Below are positions 1 to 9,440 of a DNA stretch of 64,000 nucleotides, piece after piece. Origin of the DNA: Marinobacter sp. LV10R510-11A (lineage in GTDB: Bacteria > Pseudomonadota > Gammaproteobacteria > Pseudomonadales > Oleiphilaceae); assembly GCF_900215155.1 (NCBI RefSeq), contig NZ_LT907980.1, positions 4,216,001 through 4,280,000 of the forward strand, given 5' to 3'. A program made the translations under genes and the position numbers. The notes below the pieces were generated by a model. The model worked only from the letters and a program-made list of their open reading frames with translations. It ran no database searches and had not been told where the DNA came from. Each line of letters begins with the position of its first letter. The first letter of the stretch is position 1.

Positions 1-27
1 AGAAATGATAACAACAACGAGGTTTTT

Positions 28-1668
28 ATGGGGTTGCTTGATCGCGTAACGGTTTTTTGGGGCAGCGCAATTGCAATTGTTCTTGCGGTTGCCAGTGTGT
101 TGGTGGCGCCCTTGTTAGGTCTGGATCCGGCATCACTGTCTATCGGTCTGGTCATTGGCCTTGTGGCTGCGGCAGCGTTCCTGATTGTGAGGGTTCTGGA
201 GCCAGTTGATCGCGGGCTGGACGGGTTGAATAATGGAACGCTGGACGAAAATCACCCTCTACGATCCAAGTGTGAGCAGCTGCTTGCCGACGCACGATCA
301 GGCAGGGCGTTGGTAGAGGCACTTTCTGGAAGTGCTGATAAAAATGCCATTTCTGCTGCGCAGGTTTCCTACGCTGCAGACCAGCTCAAATTACAGCTGG
401 ATCTTCAGGTTCAGGAAACCGCACAAATGGCCGATTACGCGGGACAGATTACCGAAACCGTAAGGGAATCCTCACAACAAGCTAGCGATGCTGCCACCAT
501 GGCCTTGCAGAACCGGCAAGCCAGCACCGAGGGGCGCGAGGCACTCACCACAGCGATTGACAGCATACGCGTAGTGCATCAGCAATCAGGGGAAAACCTG
601 CGTCTGATCCAGGAGCTTAATGACAAATCGAACAAAATTCAGGGGGTGACCACCACCATTCAAGGCATTGCAGAGCAGACGAACCTGCTGGCGCTTAATG
701 CGGCCATTGAAGCCGCCCGGGCCGGAGATCAGGGGCGAGGCTTTGCAGTGGTTGCTGATGAAGTCCGGCAACTGGCTGGTCGCACCGCTCAAGCGACTGG
801 CGAAGTAGCGAAAACGCTGCAGGAGGTTCGTTCCGATACCGCATTGATCGTTACCCGTATTGAAGATCTTGCCCGCAGCGTTGAGGAGGGCCTTGCGTCG
901 GTAGAAACCGTAGGAGAGCGGCTTGATCAGATACGTGACCAGTCTGATCGCGTTCAGCAACAAATCGCCCGTATTGCGGAGATTGATCAAAACAACGAAG
1001 TCAGCCTGACTCACGTATTCTCGGCTATCGAAACCGTAAGGGACCAGATCTCTGAAAGCGATACCAGTGTTGTTTCGCTGGCGGAGCAGGCAGCCACACT
1101 GATGGAGCTTGCAGAAGTGGCTAATGCGGCGTTCGCACGGAACAGTGGCTCCAGCTATCACAGATTCTTCTACGATCAGGCGCGCGCTGGGGCAGAGCAG
1201 ATCGGCCAGATCTTTGGGCAGGCCATCCGCGATGGCAAACTGACTGAAAATGCCCTGTTCGATAAATCGAGAAAGCCCATCCCCAACACCCAGCCCACTA
1301 AGTATTCAAGCAGCTTTGACGCCTTTACTGATCGGTTTTTGCCAGTGGTTCAGGAGAAAGTGAAGAGCTCGCACGCGGCTCTGGTGTTTGCGATTGTGGC
1401 GGCGCCGGATGGCTATATTCCGACCCACAATCAGGAATTTGCTCACGCGCCTACCGGCGATGCTGAGGCGGATCTTGTGCGCAGCCGTAGCAAGCGGCTG
1501 TTTAATGATCGCACGGGAATCCGATGCGGAAGCCACACTGAGGATATGCTGCTGCAAACCTATCGCCGAGATACAGGCGAAATAATGCACGATCTCTCTG
1601 TTCCAGTTTATGTGAATGGCCGGCAATGGGGTGGCTTCCGGCTTGGATACCGTCCGGACAATCACTGA
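28..1668 (+). CDS. Methyl-accepting chemotaxis protein with C-terminal sensor-like domain
   Basis: This chemoreceptor should signal to CheA/CheW. Two hydrophobic segments (about residues 11-30 and 37-56) anchor a 546-aa protein with almost no periplasmic loop between them. A long coiled coil follows, with the conserved MCP hairpin tip at residues 214-250 ([20 protein letters not shown]). The usual N-terminal ligand domain is absent. Instead, residues ~375-546 form a cytoplasmic C-terminal module containing [10 protein letters not shown] and [18 protein letters not shown], a type of tail seen on a subset of soluble or membrane-hugging receptors. The input is therefore probably cytoplasmic or membrane-proximal (inference). 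The start has GAGG six bases upstream of the ATG. The family call is firm; the ligand is unknown. Confidence 0.93.
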   Translation: MGLLDRVTVFWGSAIAIVLAVASVLVAPLLGLDPASLSIGLVIGLVAAAAFLIVRVLEPVDRGLDGLNNGTLDENHPLRSKCEQLLADARSGRALVEALSGSADKNAISAAQVSYAADQLKLQLDLQVQETAQMADYAGQITETVRESSQQASDAATMALQNRQASTEGREALTTAIDSIRVVHQQSGENLRLIQELNDKSNKIQGVTTTIQGIAEQTNLLALNAAIEAARAGDQGRGFAVVADEVRQLAGRTAQATGEVAKTLQEVRSDTALIVTRIEDLARSVEEGLASVETVGERLDQIRDQSDRVQQQIARIAEIDQNNEVSLTHVFSAIETVRDQISESDTSVVSLAEQAATLMELAEVANAAFARNSGSSYHRFFYDQARAGAEQIGQIFGQAIRDGKLTENALFDKSRKPIPNTQPTKYSSSFDAFTDRFLPVVQEKVKSSHAALVFAIVAAPDGYIPTHNQEFAHAPTGDAEADLVRSRSKRLFNDRTGIRCGSHTEDMLLQTYRRDTGEIMHDLSVPVYVNGRQWGGFRLGYRPDNH

Positions 1669-1739
1669 TCGTGCGCGCGGGAAGTCAGCGCCAAGGCCTG
1701 TGTTAGACTTTAGGCTCATATTGAAAAAGGAGATGTGCC

Positions 1740-2111
1740 TTGGCTGACTCGGATTTCATTCCTGCCGACGCTCAAGCGAACGAGTTATCACGCCGCGCCG
1801 ATCCCGCGCGAAACCTCGCCGTGGTGGTTTATATCCTTCAGGGGCTGTCGTTTTTTCTGGGGGGTATCACCGGGCTGGTTGGCGTGATAATCAATTACGT
1901 AAAGCAGGATGATGTTCGCGGCACCTGGGTGGAGCCGCACTTTCGCTGGCAGATCCGCACCTTCTGGATAGGGTTGTTGTGGACGGTTATTGGTGTTGTG
2001 ACCACCTTTCTGATTGTCGGGTGGTTCATTCTTCTGGGCATCTCGATCTGGGTGATCTACCGAATTGTAAAAGGCGCCCTGGCGCTGAATGATGGCAAGG
2101 CACCTGTCTGA
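1740..2111 (+). CDS. DUF4870-like small membrane protein
   Basis: A 123-aa protein with three hydrophobic stretches (about residues 28-50, 75-95 and 97-115) and the loop pattern of the DUF4870/Tic20-like family. Function is not known. I chose the TTG at 1740 because AAAAAGGAG lies 8 bases upstream; the nearby ATG at 1733 opens a frame that stops after four codons. It follows the chemoreceptor by 71 bp on the same strand and converges on the MFS gene. A short GC-rich inverted repeat (CCGACG/CGTCGG) near 2121-2145 spans the junction, but I see no T-tract. Confidence 0.75.
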   Translation: MADSDFIPADAQANELSRRADPARNLAVVVYILQGLSFFLGGITGLVGVIINYVKQDDVRGTWVEPHFRWQIRTFWIGLLWTVIGVVTTFLIVGWFILLGISIWVIYRIVKGALALNDGKAPV

Positions 2112-2135
2112 AGTATCTGCCCGACGGCTGGCGTG

Positions 2136-3473
2136 TCAGTCGTCGGTCACCTCTTTTAATCGAAGGGCACTAAAGGTTCCGGCTAGCCCCATCAGCCCGA
2201 GCACCAGAATAACAGCGGCGTCTGATATCAGTGAGATCAGCGCAGTGAAGCCGCCCGTAGCAAGCAGTAAGAAGCCGATGACGGTGTTGCTGACGGCCGT
2301 ATAGTCTGTGCGTTTGTTCCCTCCCGCCATATCCACCAGATAGGTTTTTCGGCCCAGCCTTACACCCGCATGGGCAATGCTAAGCACAAAGAAAGCCAGA
2401 GGATAAAACCAGCCGTTGCCTAAGCCTGTGCCAGCAAACATGGCAGTAAGACCAACAGCCAAGCACACCGCGCTGGCGATAGCTGCGCCGCGAATCATTA
2501 CCCGGCGGCTCGACGAATCAGCCATCCAGCCCCAGAAACTGGCGGATACGGAGCTCGCTAGACTACTAGCCAAAAGAAACACACCAAGCATTAAAGCCGT
2601 ATCCGATTCTTTCTGCGCCAGCACCACAAAGTACGGAGAGGCGAGAGCCGAGCATAGCAGTAGTGCGCGAGTAATAACAAAATGACGAAAAGGCGCGTCG
2701 TCGCGCAGCAACGATAGGCTTTTGAAGGCTTCATTGATGGCATTGCCACCACCGCCGGTTTCACCTTCGTGCTCCTTCACGCCCGCAAACAGGAACCCTG
2801 CAATAACCCAAAGTGCGGCCGCCAGTAGAAATACGAGGCTGTAAAAAGCAAGAGTCGGGTCACCTCGCTCCCAGAACAGTAACACCGTCAGGATAACAGT
2901 GGCGGTGCCGCCGATGGTGGCGGCGAGGCCAGAGAGCCTGCCCCGGCGGGTTTTCGGAACGCATTTGCCTTGCACGTCTTTCATGGCCACGGAGCAGAAA
3001 CCCCGTGACAGGGAAAACAGAATCAGCGCGCCGATGATGCCGCCACCTGCGGTGTAGCCTTCAAGAAACCAGACAGAGGCCGCCATGGCCACAACGCTTA
3101 CCGCCTGACCAAAACTACCCAGAATCCAGAACCACTTGCGCACGGGTTTGCGACGAACCCAGGCGGCGATCATCATCTGTGGCACCATGGAGCCGGATTC
3201 CCGGATGGGAACGAGCCAAGCTACCAGCGTTGGTGCGCCTATCGCGGTCATCAGCCACGCCAGAACCGTTTTCGGGCTGATCAGAAGATCGCCCAGTTTG
3301 GTCAGTATGTTGGCTGCCAGAATCAGAAAGAAATTGCGTGGCACCGCATGGCAGGCTTCCGGCGGGATATCCTTGCAAACCCGGGCGTCTTCCTCGTTCG
3401 CAATCAGGCTGTATAGCCGGTCAGCAGAGCGTTCGAGCGTTCCGGTTTGTGCATTAGTATGTTTTTCAGACAA
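2136..3473 (-). CDS. MFS transporter
   Basis: A polytopic protein of about 445 aa with roughly 12 hydrophobic segments and major-facilitator features, including a PKTVLAWLM-type first helix and basic loops such as RRKPVRKW. An ~50-residue hydrophilic N-terminus precedes the first helix. The reading frame is open to 3506, but the TTG at 3473 is the likely start because it overlaps the stop of the DUF1513 gene, which suggests translational coupling. It is the last gene of the imelysin/DUF1111/DUF1513 operon, so export or uptake linked to metal or haem handling is possible. That role is inferred from context only; the substrate is unknown. Confidence 0.8.
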   Translation of the reverse strand: MSEKHTNAQTGTLERSADRLYSLIANEEDARVCKDIPPEACHAVPRNFFLILAANILTKLGDLLISPKTVLAWLMTAIGAPTLVAWLVPIRESGSMVPQMMIAAWVRRKPVRKWFWILGSFGQAVSVVAMAASVWFLEGYTAGGGIIGALILFSLSRGFCSVAMKDVQGKCVPKTRRGRLSGLAATIGGTATVILTVLLFWERGDPTLAFYSLVFLLAAALWVIAGFLFAGVKEHEGETGGGGNAINEAFKSLSLLRDDAPFRHFVITRALLLCSALASPYFVVLAQKESDTALMLGVFLLASSLASSVSASFWGWMADSSSRRVMIRGAAIASAVCLAVGLTAMFAGTGLGNGWFYPLAFFVLSIAHAGVRLGRKTYLVDMAGGNKRTDYTAVSNTVIGFLLLATGGFTALISLISDAAVILVLGLMGLAGTFSALRLKEVTDD

Positions 3474-4581
3474 GATGGTGATCCCACTGTACTGACATGC
3501 TGGCAATCTCGGTTGTCGGTTTGCCTTGGCTCATTCGAACAAGTTTACCTTGCCCGGATGAAACCAGAAAGTCACCCCCAGCTAGTGCTTCTACGCCAGC
3601 ACAGTCGGCTATAGAAGCTTTTTCAACCACCTTTCCAGAGCGGCTATCGAAGATCAGTGCAGTGCCACCAATGGGTGATGCAATCGCAACTAGATCGTTC
3701 TCCGGGTGCGCGACAATACTCGCGATATAGTTGCCCAGTTCCCGGTGCACTGGTTCACCAAAGTCGATCTCTTCATAGCGCCCGTTTCGATAGCGCGCTA
3801 CTAACGGTGGCAGTTCATGGGCCGGCCCCTGGTATTGGTAGGCAGCATAGATAGTACCGTCTGGCGCTGCATCCACATGCCGGGTACTGAGTTGGTGGTG
3901 GGATGGCCGGAACCGGCCAAGGGTCTCACCAGAGAGCCTGTCCACCAGAACCAATGCGGGCTTCATGGTATCTAGATTAAGTTTGATGCGATCGTAATCC
4001 GGGTGGGTCAGGATGCCGCCCAATCCGACGATCAGCGTTCGGCCATCCGGGTGCAGGGTGAGCTGGTGCGGGCCTACGCCGTTTAGCTCAAAGGTGTTTA
4101 CCCGCTGATAGTTATGATGGCTGTCGTACACAGCCACTATGCCTTCCCCGGGTTCGTAGCGGCTAGCCGTGGCATAAAGAAACCGCCCATCTAGGGAAAA
4201 TACGCCGTGACCTACAAAGTGCTCGCCTTCCGCAGCTTCAATACGGTGCAGTCGCTTACCCGTTTTACTATTGAGCACGTAGAACGCCCAGCCAGGTCGG
4301 CGCTCAAAAAACAACACTTCGGCGGTTCCCGGGCGGTTACAGCCACTGTGGCAGCGAGTGTTTACCGGCGACTGCCAGAGCATGTTGCCGTCTGGCGCGA
4401 TGGCGCCCACGGCAAAGCTGCCATCTGGCAAGCCAATGGCGCCCGTATACTGCTGCGGGCCATGGCTGCTGGCTTTGCGGGGCAGCATGCTGCAACCGGT
4501 GAGCGTGACCGCCGCACTACCGGCGAGTGCCGCTTTGATGAGGCTTCTGCGAGTCAGTTCAGGCATGGGCCCTGTCCTCAA
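3466..4581 (-). CDS. DUF1513 family TAT-exported protein
   Basis: A 371-aa protein with a twin-arginine leader (TRRSLIKAALAG) running into a lipobox-like LTGC, so it is likely a folded periplasmic or lipid-anchored protein. The rest resembles a WD40/YVTN-type beta-propeller: repeats around DGSFAVGAIAPDGN, DGRFLYATAS, HPDGRTLIVG and DGTIYAAY. DUF1513 proteins typically travel with imelysins and DUF1111 di-haem proteins in iron-responsive operons, as here. The ATG at 4581 overlaps the upstream stop (ATGA). An internal ATG at 4566, which would put the RR motif at positions 6-7, is an alternative start. Confidence 0.85.
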   Translation of the reverse strand: MRTGPMPELTRRSLIKAALAGSAAVTLTGCSMLPRKASSHGPQQYTGAIGLPDGSFAVGAIAPDGNMLWQSPVNTRCHSGCNRPGTAEVLFFERRPGWAFYVLNSKTGKRLHRIEAAEGEHFVGHGVFSLDGRFLYATASRYEPGEGIVAVYDSHHNYQRVNTFELNGVGPHQLTLHPDGRTLIVGLGGILTHPDYDRIKLNLDTMKPALVLVDRLSGETLGRFRPSHHQLSTRHVDAAPDGTIYAAYQYQGPAHELPPLVARYRNGRYEEIDFGEPVHRELGNYIASIVAHPENDLVAIASPIGGTALIFDSRSGKVVEKASIADCAGVEALAGGDFLVSSGQGKLVRMSQGKPTTEIASMSVQWDHHLV

Positions 4582-5612
4582 TCTCCATCGCTGGAATTAA
4601 AACCACGCACCACACCCAGCTCAACGGCTGCCCGATCATTCACTAACGCTGTCAGCTGAGAGATATGCACATAAAGGCTTTGCAGCATTCTGAACTCGCT
4701 GTCGTCAGCCAGTAGCGGCGCCATTGGGCGGTCTAGCTCGGGAAATTTGGCTAGCGCTTCCTCAGCCTGTTCTTCAATACGCTCCGCAAGATCAGCATGT
4801 CCGCGATCGTTGAGTAGCTTAGAGAAAGTAGGTAGGAATTGCTGCTGAATTCCCTGCACCGTTGCGTTCGCTGAGCTCAGGCTGGCGCCGCTGCGCCAAG
4901 CATCCGCACTGTATACCGAGCGTTTGCCGGTACCACGTAACCCCATGGGCTGGGCAAGTCGACGTTCTTCAAGAAGTTCCAACCCGGCCATTGCCGCACG
5001 GATGGTGGTATCCGTGTACTGATCATTGTCCACGTAGCTGTTTTTAAAATCGCCCCAGTCATTGGCTAGGGCTTCGCCGTTATCAGCGATGTGGTTGGAG
5101 ACGCCAACCAATAGCTGGCAACTACGATCAGCCGGCAGGGCTCTGCTGCCTTCGCTGAATGCCTGGTCGTACAACAGGTATTCCACCATCGGGAAACCCT
5201 GAACTGCCACGCCGGATTCGTCTATTTTTTCAGGGGTTATTGCCGCCTCATCTTGAAGCAGATACGTGGCTTTGCGGGCTATTAGGTTTTTGGGGTCTGG
5301 CCAGAACTGGAACTGCCAAGCGCGGTTCTCCTGTTCTACTGGGCCAAAATCCACATAACGAACCTGCTGCCAGGCAAGAAATGCATCCAGCCAGGCTTGT
5401 TTTGTCTGCTCAAGCCCTTCTGCCGAGGGCGCTTTGCAATAGATCTCTGCTTGGTCTGCCAGTGCTTGGCCTTGGGTGGCGAGGTTCTGATAACCCGTGT
5501 GAATGTCAGTGTGCCACTGCGCTCGATAGTCAGCGTTGTTAATATCAGCCGCCATCGAAGGGGAAGCTGCGAGTGATGAGGCTAGGCAGATATAAAGTGT
5601 CAGTCGCTGCAT
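4578..5612 (-). CDS. Imelysin family protein (downstream paralogue)
   Basis: A 344-aa exported protein with an AxA-type signal peptide (cleavage near residue 21) and an all-helical imelysin/insulin-cleaving-peptidase fold with conserved AWLDAFLAWQQVRYVDFGP. Imelysins are periplasmic proteins of metal uptake whose signature is GxHxxE. In this copy the site reads GFPMVE, so the histidine is a proline, while the upstream paralogue keeps GYHAVE. The pair may therefore be specialised, one binding and one scaffold (inference). It lies 11 bp after the DUF1111 gene and overlaps the DUF1513 gene by 4 bp. Confidence 0.88.
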   Translation of the reverse strand: MQRLTLYICLASSLAASPSMAADINNADYRAQWHTDIHTGYQNLATQGQALADQAEIYCKAPSAEGLEQTKQAWLDAFLAWQQVRYVDFGPVEQENRAWQFQFWPDPKNLIARKATYLLQDEAAITPEKIDESGVAVQGFPMVEYLLYDQAFSEGSRALPADRSCQLLVGVSNHIADNGEALANDWGDFKNSYVDNDQYTDTTIRAAMAGLELLEERRLAQPMGLRGTGKRSVYSADAWRSGASLSSANATVQGIQQQFLPTFSKLLNDRGHADLAERIEEQAEEALAKFPELDRPMAPLLADDSEFRMLQSLYVHISQLTALVNDRAAVELGVVRGFNSSDGD

Positions 5613-5623
5613 ATAGGGTTCCG

Positions 5624-7039
5624 CTAAAGTGAGTTCAGAAAATCGAGCAGGGCCCGGCGCTTGTCGGCACTGAACTGGCTGAAGCGTGCCACCGCCGGGG
5701 CTGCTTCGCCGCCGTGCCAGAGTATGGCTTCTTCCAGAGAGCGTGCTCGGCCGTCGTGCAAAAAGCCGGCTTGCGGGTTAACTGTTTGCGCTAGGCCAAT
5801 GCCCCAAAGCGGTGCTGTGCGCCATTCGTTGCCATTGGCAAGAAACTCGTCGCGGCCATCGGCAAGGGCCGGCCCCATATCGTGCAACAGCAGATCTGTA
5901 TAGGGCCAAATCGTCTGCTTGCTCAAGTCTGGACGCTCCTCGTCGGTTCCCGTGATGTGCTTGGGTGTATGGCAGGCGGCACAACCGGTTTCGTTAAAGA
6001 GTCGGGCGCCTTGTTGCACCGACGGAGCATTCATATCGCGCCGCGCCGGAACGGCCAGGCTTTTAGAATAGAAGGTCACAAAGTTTGCAATCTTGTCGCT
6101 CACTTCTGGCTCGCCGCCTTCCGCAAACCGCTCGCATTCCTGTTCCGGGGTGCAGTCGGTGGAGGGGTGCAGGCTGGATGTTAGCCCCATATCCCCCGCA
6201 AACGCGCCCATGCTTTGCTGGTGCACGTTTGGCTCTGCGGCTTTCCAGCCAAAACGGCCGGGTACTGTTTGCTTGGTTGCCATGTCCCAAACCTGGTTGA
6301 GCTTGCCGGAAATACCATCATTGTCTGTGTCTTGAGGATCAACCAGCGCTTCGAGGTCGGCAATCGGGATTGTTTCCAGCAGGCCCACTCCAATCATGGG
6401 TGGTGCTACTCGAGGCGAAATAAGAAGGTCATCGGGCAGGGGGCCGTAGTTCGGGTTCTCGATGCTGTATACAGGCTTGCGCAACTCGACCTGAGTGCCG
6501 TCTGCATAGGTTTTAGTGACTGCTTCCCACGTTAACCTCAAGTCGGCTTCTGGCTTGGCTGCGGGCAGGGCGGCTGTCTGTAGCTGGCTGCCGTACACAG
6601 GTGCAGGTTTGAACCCGTGGGTGCGCAGAATCTCCGCGTCAGCGTCTGGGTCCGCCGGAACGGCCAAACGCAGGAACAGTGATACTGGCCGCTCAACAGC
6701 ACTGGGCGGGTGCCCACGGCCGTCTTTAATGTGGCAGCCCTGACACGAGTTGGTATTGAACAGTGGGCCTAAACCGTCCCGCGCAGCGGTGCTGGCCGGT
6801 GCTTCAACCCATGGGTTGCGGAAGAAGCTGTTGCCAACGCTGAAATCCAGGCGCTTTGTCATCGAAAGGTTGCCCTGGGGCAGCGAGTAGGCGTTGGTGT
6901 CTGGCTGCTCAACGGTGCCATCACCGCCGGTGTTAGGTGTGTCCTGCAGCGGGAAGCCTGCGTGGGTACTGGCGTAAACCGACAGGCTGATGCCGCACAG
7001 CAACGGTAGCAGCGCTATCATTATTTGTTTTCTGGTCAT
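5624..7039 (-). CDS. DUF1111 di-haem oxidoreductase-like protein
   Basis: A 471-aa exported cytochrome-like protein with an N-terminal signal segment (about residues 5-23) and two c-type haem motifs, CQGCH near residue 99 and CAACH near residue 355. It has the C-terminal GRARSLEEAILWHGGEA block of the DUF1111 ('thiol oxidoreductase', MauG/CcpA-like) family. It also has a calcium-binding-like DTDNDGISG loop. Such proteins sit between two imelysins in iron-repressed operons; a redox step on periplasmic metal or its ligand is proposed, not proven. Cytochrome c maturation would be needed. It is preceded by the lipoprotein imelysin by 15 bp. Confidence 0.9.
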   Translation of the reverse strand: MTRKQIMIALLPLLCGISLSVYASTHAGFPLQDTPNTGGDGTVEQPDTNAYSLPQGNLSMTKRLDFSVGNSFFRNPWVEAPASTAARDGLGPLFNTNSCQGCHIKDGRGHPPSAVERPVSLFLRLAVPADPDADAEILRTHGFKPAPVYGSQLQTAALPAAKPEADLRLTWEAVTKTYADGTQVELRKPVYSIENPNYGPLPDDLLISPRVAPPMIGVGLLETIPIADLEALVDPQDTDNDGISGKLNQVWDMATKQTVPGRFGWKAAEPNVHQQSMGAFAGDMGLTSSLHPSTDCTPEQECERFAEGGEPEVSDKIANFVTFYSKSLAVPARRDMNAPSVQQGARLFNETGCAACHTPKHITGTDEERPDLSKQTIWPYTDLLLHDMGPALADGRDEFLANGNEWRTAPLWGIGLAQTVNPQAGFLHDGRARSLEEAILWHGGEAAPAVARFSQFSADKRRALLDFLNSL

Positions 7040-7054
7040 TGTTCCTCACTGCGA

Positions 7055-8353
7055 TCAGAAAGAGTGGCCGGCATCGTCCGGTGACAGGGCTTCAAGGCCC
7101 AGTTGGCGGGCTGCCTGTTCGATAGAGCCTGTTTGCTCAACCAGTGCCATAATTGCGCCATTCACGATGCTTGCGCCCTGGGCGTTGCCCGGTGCAATCA
7201 TCACATCAAACGGCATGGGGTTCTGGCTTGACTCTGCCTTGCTCTTCATCGTGCCTAGAGCTTTCATGGATGCCTTCAGTTGCGCATTCAGGCGGGCATC
7301 CAGCTCGGGATTGCTCTGCGCTACAAGATCAGACAACGACGGGCCAGATACCAGGCTGCTATCTACGCGGCGATAGTTACCGGTATAGACGTTCTGAATA
7401 CCCTGGCCGTTGTAGTAGTGGGAGTTGTGGGTGTTGTCACTGAAGCAGTCGTGCTCGTCTTCGTATGAGTTGGCTTCCAGAGCCACTTTCATGCGCTCGC
7501 CGGCCAGCTCGCCAAGCGATAGGGAGCCCATGCCGAACAGCATTTTTTGAACGGCTTCGTCAGCACTGGCCTTCAAAAGTTGGCTGAGGTAGTTGTCAGA
7601 GTTATCCGCTGCCCACTGGTCTACCATCCATTCCAGATCAGACACCAGAAGGTCAGTGACTGCGTCTAGGTAGTCCGCACGGCGGTCGCAATTGCCATGG
7701 GTGCAGTTGGCGCCGGCTACGTAATCGGTAACTGGGCGCTCACCGTTGCCCAACTCAAAACCATGCAGATCCTGACCCCAGAGCAGGAACTCAACCGCAT
7801 GGTAGCCGGTGGCCACGTTTGATTCTGAACCACCGATTTCATTCAGGCCGGCAAGCAACTCGGGTGTCAGGTTGGTGACATCAAGAGTTTCGCCGCCAAC
7901 GTTGACGCTTTTGCTGCCAACGATGTTGGCGGTGGCGCCCGCGTTGCCCAATTCATATTGGTAGTCGTCTGTTTGCACGTAATCGATCAGGCCTTCATCT
8001 AGCGGCCAAGCATTCAACTGACCTTCCCAGTCGTCCACAACCGCATTACCAAAACGGAACACTTCGGTTTGCTGATAGGGCACGCGAGCAGCAAGCCAGG
8101 CTTCTTTAGCAGCCGCCATGTTGGCTTCTGTTGGGTTGGCGAGCAGTTGGTCGGTAGCCTCATTCAGGGCCTTGGCAGTAATCAGTGCATCCTCATAACC
8201 GGCATGGGCCAGGTTAGCGTAGTGCTCTACAACCGACGCTTTGGTAGCAGGCTGGGTATTTTCTGAATCTGACGGAGTGGTGTTGGCACAGCCAGCGCTC
8301 ATGACGGCGGCGATAGTGAGTGCCAAAGAGGCCGGTCGAAACGTTGCTTTCAT
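7055..8353 (-). CDS. Imelysin family lipoprotein (upstream paralogue)
   Basis: A 432-aa lipoprotein starting MKATFRPASL with lipobox MSAGC, and the first gene of the operon. It carries the full imelysin signature GYHAVEFLLWGQDL, including the histidine missing from the second copy, and a Cys-rich insertion (NCTHGNCDRR). The frame is open upstream to 8410, but I chose the ATG at 8353 because GGAG lies 7 bases before it and it gives a proper signal peptide. Paralogues of this arrangement are usually Fur-controlled; I could not identify a convincing Fur box. An 8-bp inverted repeat lies just upstream (8371-8409). Confidence 0.88.
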   Translation of the reverse strand: MKATFRPASLALTIAAVMSAGCANTTPSDSENTQPATKASVVEHYANLAHAGYEDALITAKALNEATDQLLANPTEANMAAAKEAWLAARVPYQQTEVFRFGNAVVDDWEGQLNAWPLDEGLIDYVQTDDYQYELGNAGATANIVGSKSVNVGGETLDVTNLTPELLAGLNEIGGSESNVATGYHAVEFLLWGQDLHGFELGNGERPVTDYVAGANCTHGNCDRRADYLDAVTDLLVSDLEWMVDQWAADNSDNYLSQLLKASADEAVQKMLFGMGSLSLGELAGERMKVALEANSYEDEHDCFSDNTHNSHYYNGQGIQNVYTGNYRRVDSSLVSGPSLSDLVAQSNPELDARLNAQLKASMKALGTMKSKAESSQNPMPFDVMIAPGNAQGASIVNGAIMALVEQTGSIEQAARQLGLEALSPDDAGHSF

Positions 8354-8370
8354 TGAGAACTCCGGGTTTC

Positions 8371-8409
8371 TGCGAACGGTTATGGTAATAGGATGCATTA
8401 GCGTTCGCA
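8371..8409. promoter_or_regulatory. Inverted repeat upstream of the imelysin operon
   Basis: TGCGAACG and CGTTCGCA form perfect 8-bp arms separated by 23 bp. They lie 17-56 bp before the start of the lipoprotein imelysin. This could be a paired operator or a 5'-UTR stem. It does not resemble a Fur consensus. Function is inferred from position only. Confidence 0.35.
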
Positions 8410-8536
8410 ATTATGTTGACTAAAACGCCACAACGCAAGAACGTTTTGGCTTTGAGTCAGAGGCCTTTTCAGGGTGTCCCTTGCACTGGCAGCACCCGCT
8501 CGGGCCTAATGGCTCCTGTTGCTAGGGAGCCAATTT

Positions 8537-9376
8537 ATGCTGAGTTACCTCCATGCTTTCCACGCAGGGAACTTCGCTGATGTTCAGAAGCACGCGGCGT
8601 TAACGCTTGCTATGTCTATGATGCAGGCGAAGCCGTCGGCCATTGCCTGCTTTGATACTCACGCGGGTAGTGCGATTTACGATCTCAAGAGTGAGCGGGC
8701 CCGAAAAACTGCAGAAGCGGATGCAGGCGTGCAAAAGCTTTGGGCTTGCCGGAGTGGTTTACATTCCGACGACTGGCAGTCGGTTATGCAGGTGCTGTCG
8801 CGCTTCAACGCAGGTGAGGGCCGGCTGACCGTTTATCCTGGTTCTCCCGCCTGGTTTCGTCAGTTCCTGCGCCAGGGCGACTCGTTGACGGCTTTTGAAT
8901 TACACCCCACAGAAAGTGACCAACTTGCCGGTTGGGCCGCAGAGCAGAGGGTGCGGGTTATGCACGAAGATGGGCTAAAGGGGCTATTAAGGCAGCTGCC
9001 ACCTGCGCAGCCCAGATTAATGGCGCTGATTGATCCCTCCTACGAGATCAAATCAGAGTATTCTGATGTGGCAAAGACCTTGCAAAAGGCATGGCAGAAG
9101 TGCCGCCACGGGGTTTATCTTGTTTGGTATCCTATCCTTGCCAGTGGTTTGCAAACCACACTGAAACAGGCCCTCAAAGACAGCCCGCTGCGCAAGGTGT
9201 GGTATAGCGAAGTTCACCTGAAAACGCCTCCGGAGCGAGGCATGACTGGTTCTGGCATGTTGGTGGTCAATCCGCCATGGGGGTTTGATGATCGCTTTGC
9301 TGCCATGATTAAGGATATTGTCGGAGAGCAGGCCCTAGGCCTTTCCCACGAACACGGATGGCTGATACCAGAATGA
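8537..9376 (+). CDS. rlmJ: 23S rRNA (adenine2030-N6)-methyltransferase
   Basis: RlmJ methylates A2030 of 23S rRNA with SAM. The protein opens with MLSYLHAFHAGNFADVQKHAAL, the family hallmark. The catalytic motif reads DPSYE (family usually DPPYE), and a late basic/aromatic stretch is followed by NPPWG. I chose the ATG at 8537 (279 aa), which has AGGGAG 7 bases upstream; the open frame begins 18 bp earlier at a TTG with no advantage. It is a single gene, divergent from the imelysin operon and convergent with the LOV-EAL gene. Confidence 0.95.
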   Translation: MLSYLHAFHAGNFADVQKHAALTLAMSMMQAKPSAIACFDTHAGSAIYDLKSERARKTAEADAGVQKLWACRSGLHSDDWQSVMQVLSRFNAGEGRLTVYPGSPAWFRQFLRQGDSLTAFELHPTESDQLAGWAAEQRVRVMHEDGLKGLLRQLPPAQPRLMALIDPSYEIKSEYSDVAKTLQKAWQKCRHGVYLVWYPILASGLQTTLKQALKDSPLRKVWYSEVHLKTPPERGMTGSGMLVVNPPWGFDDRFAAMIKDIVGEQALGLSHEHGWLIPE

Positions 9377-9440
9377 AGACTAAAGCCAACGAGCAAGAGG
9401 TCAATCCTTGTCTTCCTGGTGGCGCCGCCTTTCTCGGAAC

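Noticed and set aside
586..1161. 191-codon minus-strand frame inside the chemoreceptor
   Set aside because: It lies fully antisense to a strongly supported gene and shows no family features.
8354..8425. Fur box upstream of the imelysin operon
   Set aside because: The family context suggests one, but I found no convincing GATAATGATAATCATTATC-like sequence.
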